A stretch of 38,897 bases of DNA. It comes from an uncultured Muribaculaceae bacterium (GTDB lineage Bacteria; Bacteroidota; Bacteroidia; Bacteroidales; Muribaculaceae). Of this stretch, positions 24,388 through 35,200 are shown piece by piece (within the stretch, counting starts at the first letter, position 1; each line of letters starts with the position of its first letter). Below the pieces are notes generated by a model that saw only the letters and a list, made by a program, of their open reading frames with translations, was not told where the DNA came from and made no database searches. Both the position numbers and the translations under genes were made by a program. The DNA lies in the NCBI GenBank assembly GCA_910584525.1, contig CAJUAT010000021.1, forward strand, positions 1 to 38,897, in the 5' to 3' direction.

Positions 24388-25755
24388 ATGAGTAATGTAT
24401 TTTATACGGCGCAGAAGACCATCAGGAATTATGCCAATGGCGGCACGGTGCTCATGGCAGCCACGGCCTTGGCCCTTCTGGTGGTGAATCTGCCCTTCAC
24501 ACGCGATATCTACAACTCCCTGTGGACCCATGAGCTGGCCCTGCAGGTGGGAAGTTTCAATCTTTTCAGCCATCATGGGCAGCCCATGAGCATCATGGCA
24601 TTCATCAACGATGCCCTTATGGCCGTGTTCTTCTTCTCGGTAGGTCTTGAAATAAAGCGCGAGGTGCTGGTGGGAGAACTGTCGAATTTCCGTAACGCGC
24701 TATTGCCCATAGTGGCGGCGGTAGGAGGTATGGCTGTGCCAGTACTCATCTATTGGCTCATGGCCCGCGGTACCGACTATATGCCAGGCGCCGCCATGCC
24801 CATGGCCACGGATATCGCCTTTACACTCGGCGTGCTCCTGCTCCTGGGCAAGAGAGTGCCCATAGGACTCAAAGTGTTCATCACCACACTCGCCGTGGTG
24901 GACGACATAGGCGGCATACTCGTGATAGCGATATTTTACAGTTCGCATATCGACTATACGCTGCTGCTGTGGGCGGCTGGATGCGTGGCAGTGCTAATCG
25001 CCGGTGCCATAGCCGGAATACAGAGCAAGCTATTCTATGCTTTCGTGGGCACCTTTGTATGGTTCTTCTTTCTGAACGCCGGCATCCATCCCACTATCGC
25101 CGGTGTTATTGTGGCTTTCACAATTCCGGCAAAACCGGTATACGCCCCGAAGAAATACATCAAGACCATACGCAAGAACATATCCTATTTCGCACATGAC
25201 GACGACGAGAGCCTCAACTCGCGGACCATCCTCGACAAGGACCAGATGAACTGGCTCAAAGAGATAGAGACGGCCTCCGACAAGGTGATATCGCCGTTGC
25301 AGGATATGGAGGATACCCTGCATCCGCTTGTCAACTATATCATCGTGCCCCTCTTCGCCTTTGCGAACGCCGGCATATATTTCGGCGACCTTGAGCCTTC
25401 AATGATTTTCGAGGGAATAAGTCTGGCGGTGATAGTGTCGCTGGTTGCGGGCAAATTCCTCGGTATCTTCCTCTTCTCGGCCATGGCCATACTCAGCGGG
25501 CTGGCGCCGATGCCGGAAGGTGGCAACTGGCCGCGCCTCGCCGCACTGTCGGTGCTCGGAGGCATAGGATTCACGGTGTCGCTGTTTATCGCCAACCTGT
25601 CGTTCAATCCTGCTGACCCTATGCATCTGGAACTGCTCAACAACGCCAAGCTCGGCATTCTTGTGGGCTCTCTTCTGGCCGGAATCATAGGCTGGTTCCT
25701 TCTCCATCTTACCCTCCCCAAACGAGCCGCCATCCCGACGACAGCCGAAGAATGA
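24388..25755 (+). CDS. nhaA: Na+/H+ antiporter NhaA
   Basis: 455 residues with about 12 membrane helices. Key motifs are FFFSVGLEIKREVLVGEL, the TDIAFTLG motif (Asp 141) and AVVDDIGG (Asp 172 and 173), which hold the sodium/proton site in E. coli NhaA. It expels sodium in exchange for protons and supports pH and salt tolerance. It is longer than the E. coli protein (388 residues); a charged cytoplasmic stretch of about 50 residues (HDDDESLNSRTILDKDQ region) accounts for much of the difference and is common in Bacteroidetes homologues. It is monocistronic, directly behind the inverted-repeat element, and has a terminator just downstream. No clear promoter box is visible; the repeat may have displaced or supplied it. 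Confidence 0.94.
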   Translation: MSNVFYTAQKTIRNYANGGTVLMAATALALLVVNLPFTRDIYNSLWTHELALQVGSFNLFSHHGQPMSIMAFINDALMAVFFFSVGLEIKREVLVGELSNFRNALLPIVAAVGGMAVPVLIYWLMARGTDYMPGAAMPMATDIAFTLGVLLLLGKRVPIGLKVFITTLAVVDDIGGILVIAIFYSSHIDYTLLLWAAGCVAVLIAGAIAGIQSKLFYAFVGTFVWFFFLNAGIHPTIAGVIVAFTIPAKPVYAPKKYIKTIRKNISYFAHDDDESLNSRTILDKDQMNWLKEIETASDKVISPLQDMEDTLHPLVNYIIVPLFAFANAGIYFGDLEPSMIFEGISLAVIVSLVAGKFLGIFLFSAMAILSGLAPMPEGGNWPRLAALSVLGGIGFTVSLFIANLSFNPADPMHLELLNNAKLGILVGSLLAGIIGWFLLHLTLPKRAAIPTTAEE

Positions 25756-25763
25756 CAAATAAA

Positions 25764-25793
25764 GCGGAGCCGTTCCTTGGGGAGCGGCTCCGC
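25764..25793 (+). terminator. Stem-loop after nhaA
   Basis: GCGGAGCCGTTCC (25764-25776) pairs with GGAGCGGCTCCGC (25781-25793) around TTGG, with one G-U pair. It lies 8 nt after the nhaA stop and 23 nt from the end of the convergent GLUG gene, so it may serve both. No U-tract follows. Confidence 0.6.
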
Positions 25794-25816
25794 GTGTATG
25801 GAGAGGTATTATCCGG

Positions 25817-28800
25817 TTATCTCGTAAAAATCACTTTTCTTGTCTCGCTGTCGCCATCGCGGTAGAGGACGTTGAGGATATAGGTCACGCCGGGCTGCGG
25901 CTTTTCTATCCTGAGACCGTCGAGGGTGAAATAACGCATCTCCGTCACTTCACGCATCGTTACCATATCATCAATGCCGGTAACAGTCTTCATTACGGTT
26001 ATGGCATAGGTCTTGGAGCGGGGTTCCTCCTCGTCGGTAGTGGCCGTTACCCATCCTTCACCTTTCTGGTCGGGGCGTATCACGCCGTCGTCCTCCATCA
26101 CAAGTATGGGATGTACTGTCCAGCTGACGTGCGGCATGATGCCTACGTTGAAGAGGTTGTTGACATTGTCGGCGGTGTCACCGTCGGCAAACTGCATATA
26201 TACGGCATGCAGATTGGCCAGCGGTACATCATCGACGAAAGCGAGAGTCGGGAAGCATGCCTTGCGGTAAGTGAAGGCCTCTCCGAGGGATGCCGTCATC
26301 ATTTCGGCGCGTGTAAGCTTGGTGCCGAGGGTGTCGGCGCCCACATGCGTGCATACGTCGTCGGCATAGAATGTCTGGTTTACAGTCATCAGCGACGGGT
26401 CGATGGGAGTCCGTTTGTCGTAAAAGCGCGAAATGCCAGCAGCCCCGAACACGAACTTGGCTGTGTCGGCAGTAGCCGTGACCTTGCCGAGGTTGAAGCA
26501 GCGTTCCACCGTGGAGCCGCCATTGCCGTTGCTGTGCAAGGCAGGGTTGATGCCGCCCACATTGTCGGGAGCCGTAATGGCGCCGTAGTTGTAGCATTCG
26601 CTGAGGCTGGCCGGGCCATAGCCGCCCCATATACCTCCGGCACAATATCCCTTGTCGGGCAGAGTGCGTGTCACAGTGACGTTGCCGAAGTTTACGGCAT
26701 GGCTTATCTGGGCTATGGGCATGGCGCCGGTGCCTATCACGCCGGCCGCCGAGGGCATGTTGCTCTCGATGTCGCCGCTGTTCCATATGCGCGTGGCTGT
26801 GGCGCAGCAGGAGCCGAACACGCCGCCTACTCCGTTGAGGCTTGTATTGGTCTCGTCGGCGATTTTTACGGTAATCTTGCCGGTGTTATGGCAGTCGGCC
26901 ACAACTTGGCCGCCGGTAACCTTGCCGGCCACGCCTCCCACAGAGGAGGATTCGCCCGAGATGGCACCCGAGTTCCATGAATTGCTGAGAGACGAAGGAT
27001 AAGTGGCGTTCGACTGCATCTGTCCTATTATGCCTCCCACAGCGTATCCGGTGCTGGAGAAGCTGGTGATGGAGCCGGTATTATAGCAGCTGTCGACGGT
27101 ACATCCGTTGGTTATGGCGCCGATAATTCCGCCTACATATCCTTTGGCACGCAGCGAAGCCGTGTTGCCGCAACGGATTATGTAGCTGAGGCCGCTGCCG
27201 GCAGTCTGGGGAGCGATACCGCCCACATAGCCGCCGCCTTCAACATTTATGGGAGCCTCGTTGACACAGTCCTCGAAGCGTCCCGTCTTGCCTACACGGC
27301 CGGCGATACCGCCCACATGCATGCGCCCGTTCAGCACGCCCTGGTTGCGGCAGTTGCGTATGGTGCCGAGGTTCATGCCGGCGATGCCGCCCACGTATTG
27401 CTGGCCTGTCCACGTGGTGCCGGTGGTATTCTTGACCTGACCGACATTCCCCTTGTTGACGCAGTTCTCTATCAGAGCGCCGTTCTCCACCTGGCCGGCG
27501 AAGCCGGCGATATAGTTGTAATTGGAGCTATACTCGTCGCTTACAGAGCCTTCGAACAGAGAATTGGTTATTGAGGAGCCATCGTACATTCTTCCGGCGA
27601 AGCCTGCGGAATAGCCGCTTTTGCCGTTGATCGACATGCGCGACACGCAATTCTCGATAGAGCCATAGAGCAGGCCGGCGAACGAGCCAACATAGCTTGC
27701 AGCCTTAATCTTGCCCTCGAGGGTGAGGTCATGCACCTTGCCGTTGGTACCTACCGTGCCGAACAGCCCGATGTTCTTGCCGGTCTTGGTGGTCTCGTCA
27801 AGGAATGTTATGGCCGATATGGTCTTTCCGTTGCCGTTGAAGTCGCCCTGGAACTGCACGCCGGTGCGAGCTATGGGCGAGAGGACCATGGTGTCGGGGT
27901 AGACGATGTCGTTCTCCACGCGGAAGAAGTAGCCGTCATAATCCATGCCCGACGAAGCCATGAAGTTGGCGAGCAATGTCAGGTCGTCGGCGCTCTTGAT
28001 GAGGAAGGGACTGGCATCGGAGCCGTTGCCTTCGAGGATGGCCGGGATGCTCTTCAGCGCATACTCCTTGGTATAACCGTTCTTGTGCACAGCCACGAGC
28101 GTGTCGGCCACCACGGCGTTCTCGGGAAGAGTGATTGTCAGATTACCGCCTGAGAGGCCGAAATCTTTGTTGGCCTTTAGCGACCATGTTATGTCGGCAT
28201 TGGCCGACAGAGGCGTGGCACGCAGCACGTTAGAGCGTTTCTCGTCTTTCCCGAAGCGCAGGAAAATGGCGCGTTGGGCTATGCCTGACTGCTGGGCGTC
28301 GAAAGCCTTGAGCGAGGGATAGGCATCGGCGCGGAAGGCGAACTTCGCCGCATCCAGGCCTTCAGGGAGTTCGGTGCCGGTAAGCTCCGAGGTGGAAAGA
28401 GCGGCAAAGCCCCTGCTGAGCGAGGAACACCCCGACATGATGTTGACAGACCCGTCGAAGTAGTTGTTTTCGATGTTGCCGCGGCCGTTGGCGTATCCTA
28501 CCACACCGCCGAAATATTCGCCGCCGGTGCTGACCATTCCGGACGATATGCATTTCGAGACGCCACCCTTGCCGTTGGCGTCGGATATAGAGCCTATGAT
28601 ACCGCCCACATAGTCGGCGCCGGAGATGGCACCGTTGTTGACGGCCAAGGTCACCGAGCCGGCGGATGCTCCGGCGATGCCGCCCGCATATTTGCCGCCG
28701 GAGATGATGTCGCCGTCGTTCTGGCATTCGGCGATGTCGGCCATATTGCTTCCGGCGATACCGCCGGCATAGTCGCCGGCCTCGCGTATGGTGCCCGCGT

Positions 28801-31800
28801 TATAGCAGCCGGTCACCAAGGCATCCCCTTCAAGCTGTCCGACGATGCCGCCGATGCGGCTACCGCCGGTGAGTATGTCGGCATAGTTGCGGCAGTTCTC
28901 CACCTTTCCGCTCGTATAGCCTATCACGGCACCGGCGCTGCCATAGAATTTCAGCGAGCATCCGGCATCTATCACCACGTTGCGTATCACGCTCTGCGGA
29001 GTGCCTATATGGAAGAGACCGCCGTAGTTATAGGAGCCGTTGAGGAGTTTCCCGGCGGCATCGCGTTTCACGGCCTCTATCTTGAGCCCTTTGATGAGAT
29101 GGTTGCCGCCGTCGAATATGCCGGCGAATTTCATCAGGTGGTTGCCTGCCGCCACGCCCTGGAAGTCGTCGGCGAGACCGAAGTCCACATCGGCGGTCTG
29201 GAGGAAGTAATCGCCTTCATGGTCGTAATGCATCACGGCATTGTGCAGGGTCTGGAAGTCAGCCTTGTTCTTGATAAGGAAGGGGCTCTGAGCGGTGCCC
29301 TCGCCATCGAAGAGCTTAGGCACGGCGTTGATGACCATCAGACGGCCGGCAGTAAGGCCGTTGACGGCCGCAGCCACGGTGTCGTTGGCATAGACGTTGC
29401 CGAGACGTAGGGTGTTGCCGCTGATGGAGAGACCGGGCACTGCTTCGGCGGAACGCACCGACCATACGGTGCCTTCCGACAGAGAGGCGTCGGCCTTCAT
29501 GGCACGGGCTGTCTGGGTGCCGGAGAATGTCACGCATGCCGAGGCGAGCGCCGATGCGTCGGTGGCTGCAAAGGCCTTCAGCGCCGGGTAGCGGTTGCTC
29601 CTCGACTCCCATACGGAAGTGCTGAAGCCGGCGGGAACGGTGCCGCTGAAGAAGGATGTGGGGCGTCCGAACCTCTCGTTGGCTATGCCCAGGGCTTGAG
29701 CGTCATACCATGTGTTGCTGAAGCCGTTGTCGGAGGGCTTTTCCTCCACCATCGTGGAAGTGAACTCTGTGCCGAAGATGCCGGCGGTGACTGTGCGGTT
29801 GCGGGCATACACCTGCCCTACGTTGATGCAGTTGCTCACCTTGATGGGTTCCAGCATTCCGCCGATTGTGGAGTAGGCGGTGCTGATATATCCAATAAGG
29901 CCGCCGGCGTAGGTGGAGTAACCTTTTTCGGTGACGAGGCCGGCGTTGAGGCAGTCGGATATTGAGCAGTCGCGGGCGATGCCGGCGATGCCTCCGGCAG
30001 CTTCAGTGTCGCCGGCAGTGTGGGTGGTCATCACGCGTCCCACGTTGAGACAGCGGTCCACGGTGGCCGAGTATACGTAGCCGAAGATACCGCCGGTGAA
30101 GCCGTAGCCGCTGCCGTTCTCCACGGTACCCGTGAACATGCAGTCGGAGATAACGCCTTCATGGTCAAGAGAGTAGGATTGCGACAGACCGGTGATGCCG
30201 CCGAGACAGGAGACTGCCTCGTTGTAATATGCCGGCAGCTTGACAGTGGCGTCTGACCGGCAGCTGGAAACGGGACCGAAGGAATAGCCGATCACGCCGC
30301 CAACATGTCCCGAACCTGTGATGAGGCCCGACGAGGAGCAGCGGTCGACTTTCTTGTAGGAACGGCCCACGACGCCGCCCACATATATACCGGCGCCTGT
30401 GACCTGGCCTTCCATGCGGCAGTTCACCACATCGCCCATGGCATAGCCGGCGATGCCGCCGAGATAGTAGCCGTTGCCGTTGACGCGCACGTTCTTAAGC
30501 GTGAGGTCGCTAACCTTCGAGCCTTCGTACATCACGCCGAAGAGGCCCTGATAGTTGTAGCCCACGCCATCGAGAGTGAAGTTGACGATGGAATGGCCGT
30601 TACCGTCGAAGATGCCACCGAAGGCCACCTTTGGTAGACCTATGGGCAGGTATCCGCTGGTGCCGCTCATGTCAATGTCGTTTTCCAGACGGAAATGCTT
30701 GCCGACGAAAGAGTTGCGCTGCGCGTTCTGCGACAGGGTCATCATGTCGGCGGAAGTCTTTATGAGATAGGGACTGGCGGCAGTGCCGCTGCCCTGGAGG
30801 TTGAAGGGTAGCATCGGAGGGGTGGGGAGGGTCATGTCGGATTTAAGACCCGACTTGACTACGTAGAGAGCCACAAGACCATCCTGGAGCACCGATGCCG
30901 CGCACCATGGCTCGAAAGTAATGGAGTCGGTGCCCACAAGCTTGCCCATCACCGGGTCGGTCTTGGATATGACGCCGGTAGCCGGGTCGATAGGACGGCA
31001 GTTGAAGGCTCCGTATAGACTCACATTAGCGATATATTGCTCGGATACGGAGATGTTTTTGTCGGCGTCGACACGTGCTTTGACGGCTACTCCGGTGGTT
31101 CCGAAATTATAAATCACTATTTCCGACTGGGAGGGCTGTTCCACAAGCAGGGGATATGTCACGTTCCTGTCGGTGCCCTGGCTGCGGAGAGTCGCTGCCA
31201 TGGAGGCGTTGGCGGGATGGTAGGAACTGTGGTCGATGGCGGCCAGCAGGGTACCCTGATTGTCGCCGTATCCGACTATGGCGCCCCAGCGTCCGAGGGT
31301 TATGACTCCGTTGGCATCGATGGTACCTGTGACCGGCTGTTGTGTGAAATACTTTATCCCGTCAGGGCCTATTTCAATGGGAAAGAGGTATACATCGCCG
31401 TACGACTTGCTCTGCCATATGCGCTGGGGCATTATGGAGACGGTGCCGGCGGTGACATCGATGACAGCGTCGACAGTCTCTTCGAGTCCGTAGAAATTGC
31501 TGATGTGCACCATGGTGGCGTCGGTAGCGTCGGCGGTGAGTGTCATCACGCAATTCACTTCGTCGCCCTGATACACGAAGTCCTTGGCAATGAAGCTGCC
31601 CGTGACTATTCTGCCGCCGGCTTTGGGAGATGCGGCGGCACGAGGCGGCATGGCACCCTTGGCCTCGGTGGCATGACCGTTGGCTTCAAGAATGCGCTGC
31701 GCAGGGATGGTGGTGAACGAGAGTTCCGGAACGGCAGTCGCAGGCATGGCGGCAGTGGCTGCCACATCTCTGTCCCGGGCTGCCGCATCATCGGCGGCCA

Positions 31801-31987
31801 ACACAGCCTTGGCATCAAACGTCTCTCGGAGTGGCGCGGCTATGTCGGGCAGCACGATTTGCCGGACAGTGGCAGCGGTCGTATCGACCGTCATGCTTAC
31901 CGTCTCGGCTCCCGCTGTTGACGACATGCCGACAACCCCCGCAAGTATGCCTGCTATCAGCATACCGGTTTTGTGGTTGTGTGTCAT
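25817..31987 (-). CDS. Giant secreted GLUG-repeat protein (second paralogue)
   Basis: 2056 residues from the ATG at 31987, chosen because it opens a clean signal peptide (MTHNHKTGMLIAGILAGVVG). The frame extends to an ATG at 32032. A Ala/Thr-rich segment follows, then beta-rich N-terminal domains (YGDVYLFP, WGAIVGYG) and three GLUG blocks opened by GSGTAASPYLIK (near 398), GEGTAQSPFLIK (near 894) and GNGSDASPFLIK (near 1319). The repeats read GGIAGxxxGxVxxCxNxGxI. Ig-like spacers lie between blocks. The end has MRYFTLDGLRIEKPQPGVTY and finishes VIFTR. It matches the other two giant proteins domain for domain and is the downstream member of a tandem pair. It has its own promoter, so each can be expressed separately. 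Surface binding is inferred; the ligand is unknown. Confidence 0.85.
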   Translation of the reverse strand: MTHNHKTGMLIAGILAGVVGMSSTAGAETVSMTVDTTAATVRQIVLPDIAAPLRETFDAKAVLAADDAAARDRDVAATAAMPATAVPELSFTTIPAQRILEANGHATEAKGAMPPRAAASPKAGGRIVTGSFIAKDFVYQGDEVNCVMTLTADATDATMVHISNFYGLEETVDAVIDVTAGTVSIMPQRIWQSKSYGDVYLFPIEIGPDGIKYFTQQPVTGTIDANGVITLGRWGAIVGYGDNQGTLLAAIDHSSYHPANASMAATLRSQGTDRNVTYPLLVEQPSQSEIVIYNFGTTGVAVKARVDADKNISVSEQYIANVSLYGAFNCRPIDPATGVISKTDPVMGKLVGTDSITFEPWCAASVLQDGLVALYVVKSGLKSDMTLPTPPMLPFNLQGSGTAASPYLIKTSADMMTLSQNAQRNSFVGKHFRLENDIDMSGTSGYLPIGLPKVAFGGIFDGNGHSIVNFTLDGVGYNYQGLFGVMYEGSKVSDLTLKNVRVNGNGYYLGGIAGYAMGDVVNCRMEGQVTGAGIYVGGVVGRSYKKVDRCSSSGLITGSGHVGGVIGYSFGPVSSCRSDATVKLPAYYNEAVSCLGGITGLSQSYSLDHEGVISDCMFTGTVENGSGYGFTGGIFGYVYSATVDRCLNVGRVMTTHTAGDTEAAGGIAGIARDCSISDCLNAGLVTEKGYSTYAGGLIGYISTAYSTIGGMLEPIKVSNCINVGQVYARNRTVTAGIFGTEFTSTMVEEKPSDNGFSNTWYDAQALGIANERFGRPTSFFSGTVPAGFSTSVWESRSNRYPALKAFAATDASALASACVTFSGTQTARAMKADASLSEGTVWSVRSAEAVPGLSISGNTLRLGNVYANDTVAAAVNGLTAGRLMVINAVPKLFDGEGTAQSPFLIKNKADFQTLHNAVMHYDHEGDYFLQTADVDFGLADDFQGVAAGNHLMKFAGIFDGGNHLIKGLKIEAVKRDAAGKLLNGSYNYGGLFHIGTPQSVIRNVVIDAGCSLKFYGSAGAVIGYTSGKVENCRNYADILTGGSRIGGIVGQLEGDALVTGCYNAGTIREAGDYAGGIAGSNMADIAECQNDGDIISGGKYAGGIAGASAGSVTLAVNNGAISGADYVGGIIGSISDANGKGGVSKCISSGMVSTGGEYFGGVVGYANGRGNIENNYFDGSVNIMSGCSSLSRGFAALSTSELTGTELPEGLDAAKFAFRADAYPSLKAFDAQQSGIAQRAIFLRFGKDEKRSNVLRATPLSANADITWSLKANKDFGLSGGNLTITLPENAVVADTLVAVHKNGYTKEYALKSIPAILEGNGSDASPFLIKSADDLTLLANFMASSGMDYDGYFFRVENDIVYPDTMVLSPIARTGVQFQGDFNGNGKTISAITFLDETTKTGKNIGLFGTVGTNGKVHDLTLEGKIKAASYVGSFAGLLYGSIENCVSRMSINGKSGYSAGFAGRMYDGSSITNSLFEGSVSDEYSSNYNYIAGFAGQVENGALIENCVNKGNVGQVKNTTGTTWTGQQYVGGIAGMNLGTIRNCRNQGVLNGRMHVGGIAGRVGKTGRFEDCVNEAPINVEGGGYVGGIAPQTAGSGLSYIIRCGNTASLRAKGYVGGIIGAITNGCTVDSCYNTGSITSFSSTGYAVGGIIGQMQSNATYPSSLSNSWNSGAISGESSSVGGVAGKVTGGQVVADCHNTGKITVKIADETNTSLNGVGGVFGSCCATATRIWNSGDIESNMPSAAGVIGTGAMPIAQISHAVNFGNVTVTRTLPDKGYCAGGIWGGYGPASLSECYNYGAITAPDNVGGINPALHSNGNGGSTVERCFNLGKVTATADTAKFVFGAAGISRFYDKRTPIDPSLMTVNQTFYADDVCTHVGADTLGTKLTRAEMMTASLGEAFTYRKACFPTLAFVDDVPLANLHAVYMQFADGDTADNVNNLFNVGIMPHVSWTVHPILVMEDDGVIRPDQKGEGWVTATTDEEEPRSKTYAITVMKTVTGIDDMVTMREVTEMRYFTLDGLRIEKPQPGVTYILNVLYRDGDSETRKVIFTR

Positions 31988-32060
31988 AGGTGTTTTAATT
32001 AGGGTGATGGCCCGGAGCGTCATGGCTGTCATCGCATATACAATCTCCCGAGCCGATGTA

Positions 32061-32090
32061 CAAAATTAGTTAAATTATTCTAAGAACAAA
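32061..32090 (-). promoter_or_regulatory. Promoter of the second GLUG gene
   Basis: Minus strand TTTG (32087-32090), 18-nt spacer, TAATTTTG (32061-32068). The predicted start near 32053 gives a leader of about 65 nt to the ATG at 31987. Confidence 0.6.
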
Positions 32091-32119
32091 GAACAGTAAT
32101 TATTATGGCATGAATTATG

Positions 32120-32135
32120 AAGATAGTTTAATTAT
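32120..32135 (-). promoter_or_regulatory. 16-nt box shared with the third GLUG gene
   Basis: AAGATAGTTTAATTAT on the plus strand, 29 nt upstream of the -33 box of the second GLUG gene. The identical 16-mer lies 28 nt upstream of the -33 box of the third GLUG gene (38443-38458). The rest of the two upstream regions is much less alike, so it could be a shared activator site, or a remnant of the gene duplication. Confidence 0.45.
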
Positions 32136-32144
32136 ATGCGTCAA

Positions 32145-32191
32145 TCAAGAAGGAGACAAACGCCAATTGCAAGCGTTAGTCTCCTTCTTGA
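32145..32191. terminator. Strong 19-bp stem-loop between tandem GLUG genes
   Basis: TCAAGAAGGAGACAAACGC (32145-32163) pairs with GCGTTAGTCTCCTTCTTGA (32173-32191) with one mismatch and a 9-nt loop. It lies downstream of the third GLUG gene and upstream of the promoter of the second. It probably ends the first transcript, though no U-tract follows on the minus strand. Confidence 0.5.
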
Positions 32192-32211
32192 ATATTATGA
32201 TTAAGATTCAG

Positions 32212-32253
32212 CCCACAAAAATTGTTAACGCAAGTGGTATTGTATTTTGTGGG
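32212..32253 (-). terminator. Second inverted repeat after the third GLUG gene
   Basis: CCCACAAAA (32212-32220) and TTTTGTGGG (32245-32253) are perfect complements around a 24-nt loop, about 40 nt past the stop of the third GLUG gene. With the 19-bp hairpin further on it may form a double terminator. Confidence 0.35.
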
Positions 32254-32290
32254 ATGGTTCAGATTACAATCTTCTTCTCACCGTTGAGGT

Positions 32291-35200
32291 TCAGCGGTTC
32301 AGAATCTTGAAACTGCGCGAAGTTCCGTCAGTGTATGTTCTGCGCACCAGATAGTACATACCGTCGCCCTTTGACGGTTTAGGCACTAAGAATCCTTGCG
32401 GTGTAAACCACATTTCTTCTACAATATCGGCGTCTGTTTCTACTGTGTCGACATTGGTCGGAGTATTCACTACATTTAGATTGAAGGTGCGGGATATTCT
32501 GCCATCGGCGGTGCTCACCTTTACCCAACCTTTGCCGAGCTCTGAGGGATAAATCATGCCGAGGTCGGTGTCGGAGGGGAGCAGACCTCCCGAATATTGC
32601 CACTGCAGACCGTCGCAAGGCCAGCCGATATAGAAAATTCCTCTGATTGCGTCAGATGTTCCGGAACCATCGGGCACAATCATGCCTATACTACGGATGG
32701 CGTACAGTTGTTCGTCAGCAAGAGCCTTCACCATGGGGAAGCAGGCACGCATATAAGCAAACCCGTCACCGAGATTGACAGTAAGAAGCGAATCAGTGGT
32801 TATGGGCTTCGCGTATACGTTAGTGACAGTATCGGATATGGCTGCGGGAATCTCGTCAATATTGAACAGACAGCGATTGAACTCGGCATCCTTAACCTGA
32901 GCCACGAAAGGCTGCACGCATGAAGCAGAATCGCCCGGCTCTACGGAAGCGGAAGTAAACGAATCGGATATACTGGCTTTGGCGGTAACGTTGCCGGCGA
33001 ATCCGGCCACGAAATCAGGTGCTGAGACGCTGCCCATATTTACGCACGAGTTGATTATGGCCGAGCCTTTGGCCATGAATCCGGCAGCCCCGAAATTTGA
33101 CAAAGTGGCCTTTGCAGCAGTTGATTTGACGCTGCCTGTATTGACGCATCCGTTGAATACCGCCCCGGAAGCATCGCTGACGAAACCGGCTGTGGCATAG
33201 CCGTTACCTGCAACGTTGCCCGTATTGAGGCAATCGGAGAACTCTGCATATCCATATGCGGCAAATCCTGAGGTGAAATTCCCGTTGAGGCCTTTCACAT
33301 CGGCATAGTTTACGCATCTTCTGACAGTGTTGTAGGCCTTGATATAACCGAAAGCTCCGGCCACATAGTTGCCGGTAGCCTCTACCGCCCCATAGTTGGA
33401 GAGATTTTCAAAAGAATTGTAACCTTTGCTCTTGTTGCCGTCAACATATCCTGCGAGGCCGCCGACATATTGTTTGTCAGAGGAAATTTTGCCAAAATTC
33501 TGCGATGCCGATATCACGGAAGCCGTTCCTGCCATTCTGCCGATGATACCTCCGGCATATCCTCCTGTGGAATGAATGTCAGCCTTGTTTACGCACGAGT
33601 CAAGGTAAGTGCGGCCGAAAACGTATCCCACGATACCGCCGACGTTTGCGGCCCCTTTGTCCAAGGTCAGTTTGCCGAGATTTTCGCAATGAGATATTCG
33701 TGTGGTGTCGCGTGCGTAACCGGCGATGCCGCCGAACGAACCCTTGACTACAACGATGTCGGCATGGTTGCGGCAGTTGCGGATCTCACTGTAAGCGGTG
33801 CCGACAATAGCTCCTGACTGGGTACCTCCCGGATTCAGAGTGCCGTGGTTTTCGCATCCATCAATCAGAGAGCCTGGCTGGGCGTCGGCAGCTATGCCGC
33901 CGAGATAACTGCTTCGGGTGACGATGTATCCGTAATTTTTGCAGTTTCTCAAGATGCCTCCATCTTTTACCTGATAGGCTATGCCGCCGGCATAAGTACC
34001 CTTGATTTCTGTGGATATGGTATCGCGGTTCACGCAATTTTCAATAAGTCCCTGGCATACGGCGGCAAATCCGGCGGTAGCCCGCTGTGCCCCTTCTGTG
34101 GAGACTTTCCCCTCTGCCAGTGTCAGGTTGTGGATCTCGCCTGTTACACCAAGATTGCCCACAAAGGCCGTGTGCTCGGTATGTCCGGCAATGTCAAGCT
34201 TGTTTATGGCGTGAGAGTTGCCTGCAATTATACCTCCGAAGGAATTGTAGTTGTAACCTATAGGCATGAAGTCGGTGAGCGACGAGCAGTCAATGTCGTT
34301 GGTTACAGTGAAATATTTGCCGTTATATGTCACCTGATATGTATTGGTCATTCTGGAGAGCATTGTCAGGTCTTCCGGTTTTGACAATATGAAGGGAGCC
34401 TCTGGGGTACCCTCGCCGGAGAAGACGTTGGCCACAGAGCGTAGAGGTATCGGCCGCTCTATCGAGGTCTTGAACAGGAGTGACACAGAGGCGGTCTCGG
34501 AGTCGGCAGGACGTTTGGCTGTGAGAGAGCTGCCGGATAGGGTGAAGTGCGGAGAGTTGTCCGACAGGCTGACGGTCATTCCTTCGGCCATGCCTACCAA
34601 AGCCGTTCCTGCAAAGTCGGTACGTACCTCGCTTCCGGGAAGAAGCAGGGTCATGTGACGGTTGGTCTTGGCTGTCGCGTTGTCGGCAAAAGTCTTCAGT
34701 ACTGGCAATATACCTGCGGAGAAATCGAAAGTCTCTTTGTCAAGGCCTTCGGGCGTGGTTCCGGCAACAAGCGCCGAGGACGCTATTCCCCGACATCCCG
34801 TGATGCTGCTCATGTTGGCGGCACCATAGGGGTTCATGACGTCGTCATAATAGTTGTTAGCCATTTTGGGAGTTCCCGTGCCTTTGTTGCCTACGAGTCC
34901 GCCAAACGATCCGCCTTCTTTCAGAGCAATGGCCACGCCGGTAGAGACGCACCCGTTCACTGTAGCGTTGCTGAGAGCTCCGGCTATACCGCCTACCGAG
35001 GCTGCTCCGGAAATGGTACCGGTGTTGAGACAGCTCTCGATGATGCCTGTGGAATTAACATTACCGGCCACACCGCCGACATTCGACTGGGCAAGTTCCT
35101 TGCAGAAAGAATTTGTAGGTGCGCCTGTGACGGTGCCGTCGTTCTGGCAACCTTTTACCAAGGCGTAACAGTTGCCTACAATACCTCCTGTGGTCATGCC

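Noticed and set aside
26111..26980. Long plus-strand frames opposite the GLUG genes (for example 289, 294 and 278 codons)
   Set aside because: The GLUG repeats are rich in Gly, Asn and Ala codons, which leave the opposite strand open; products are low-complexity.
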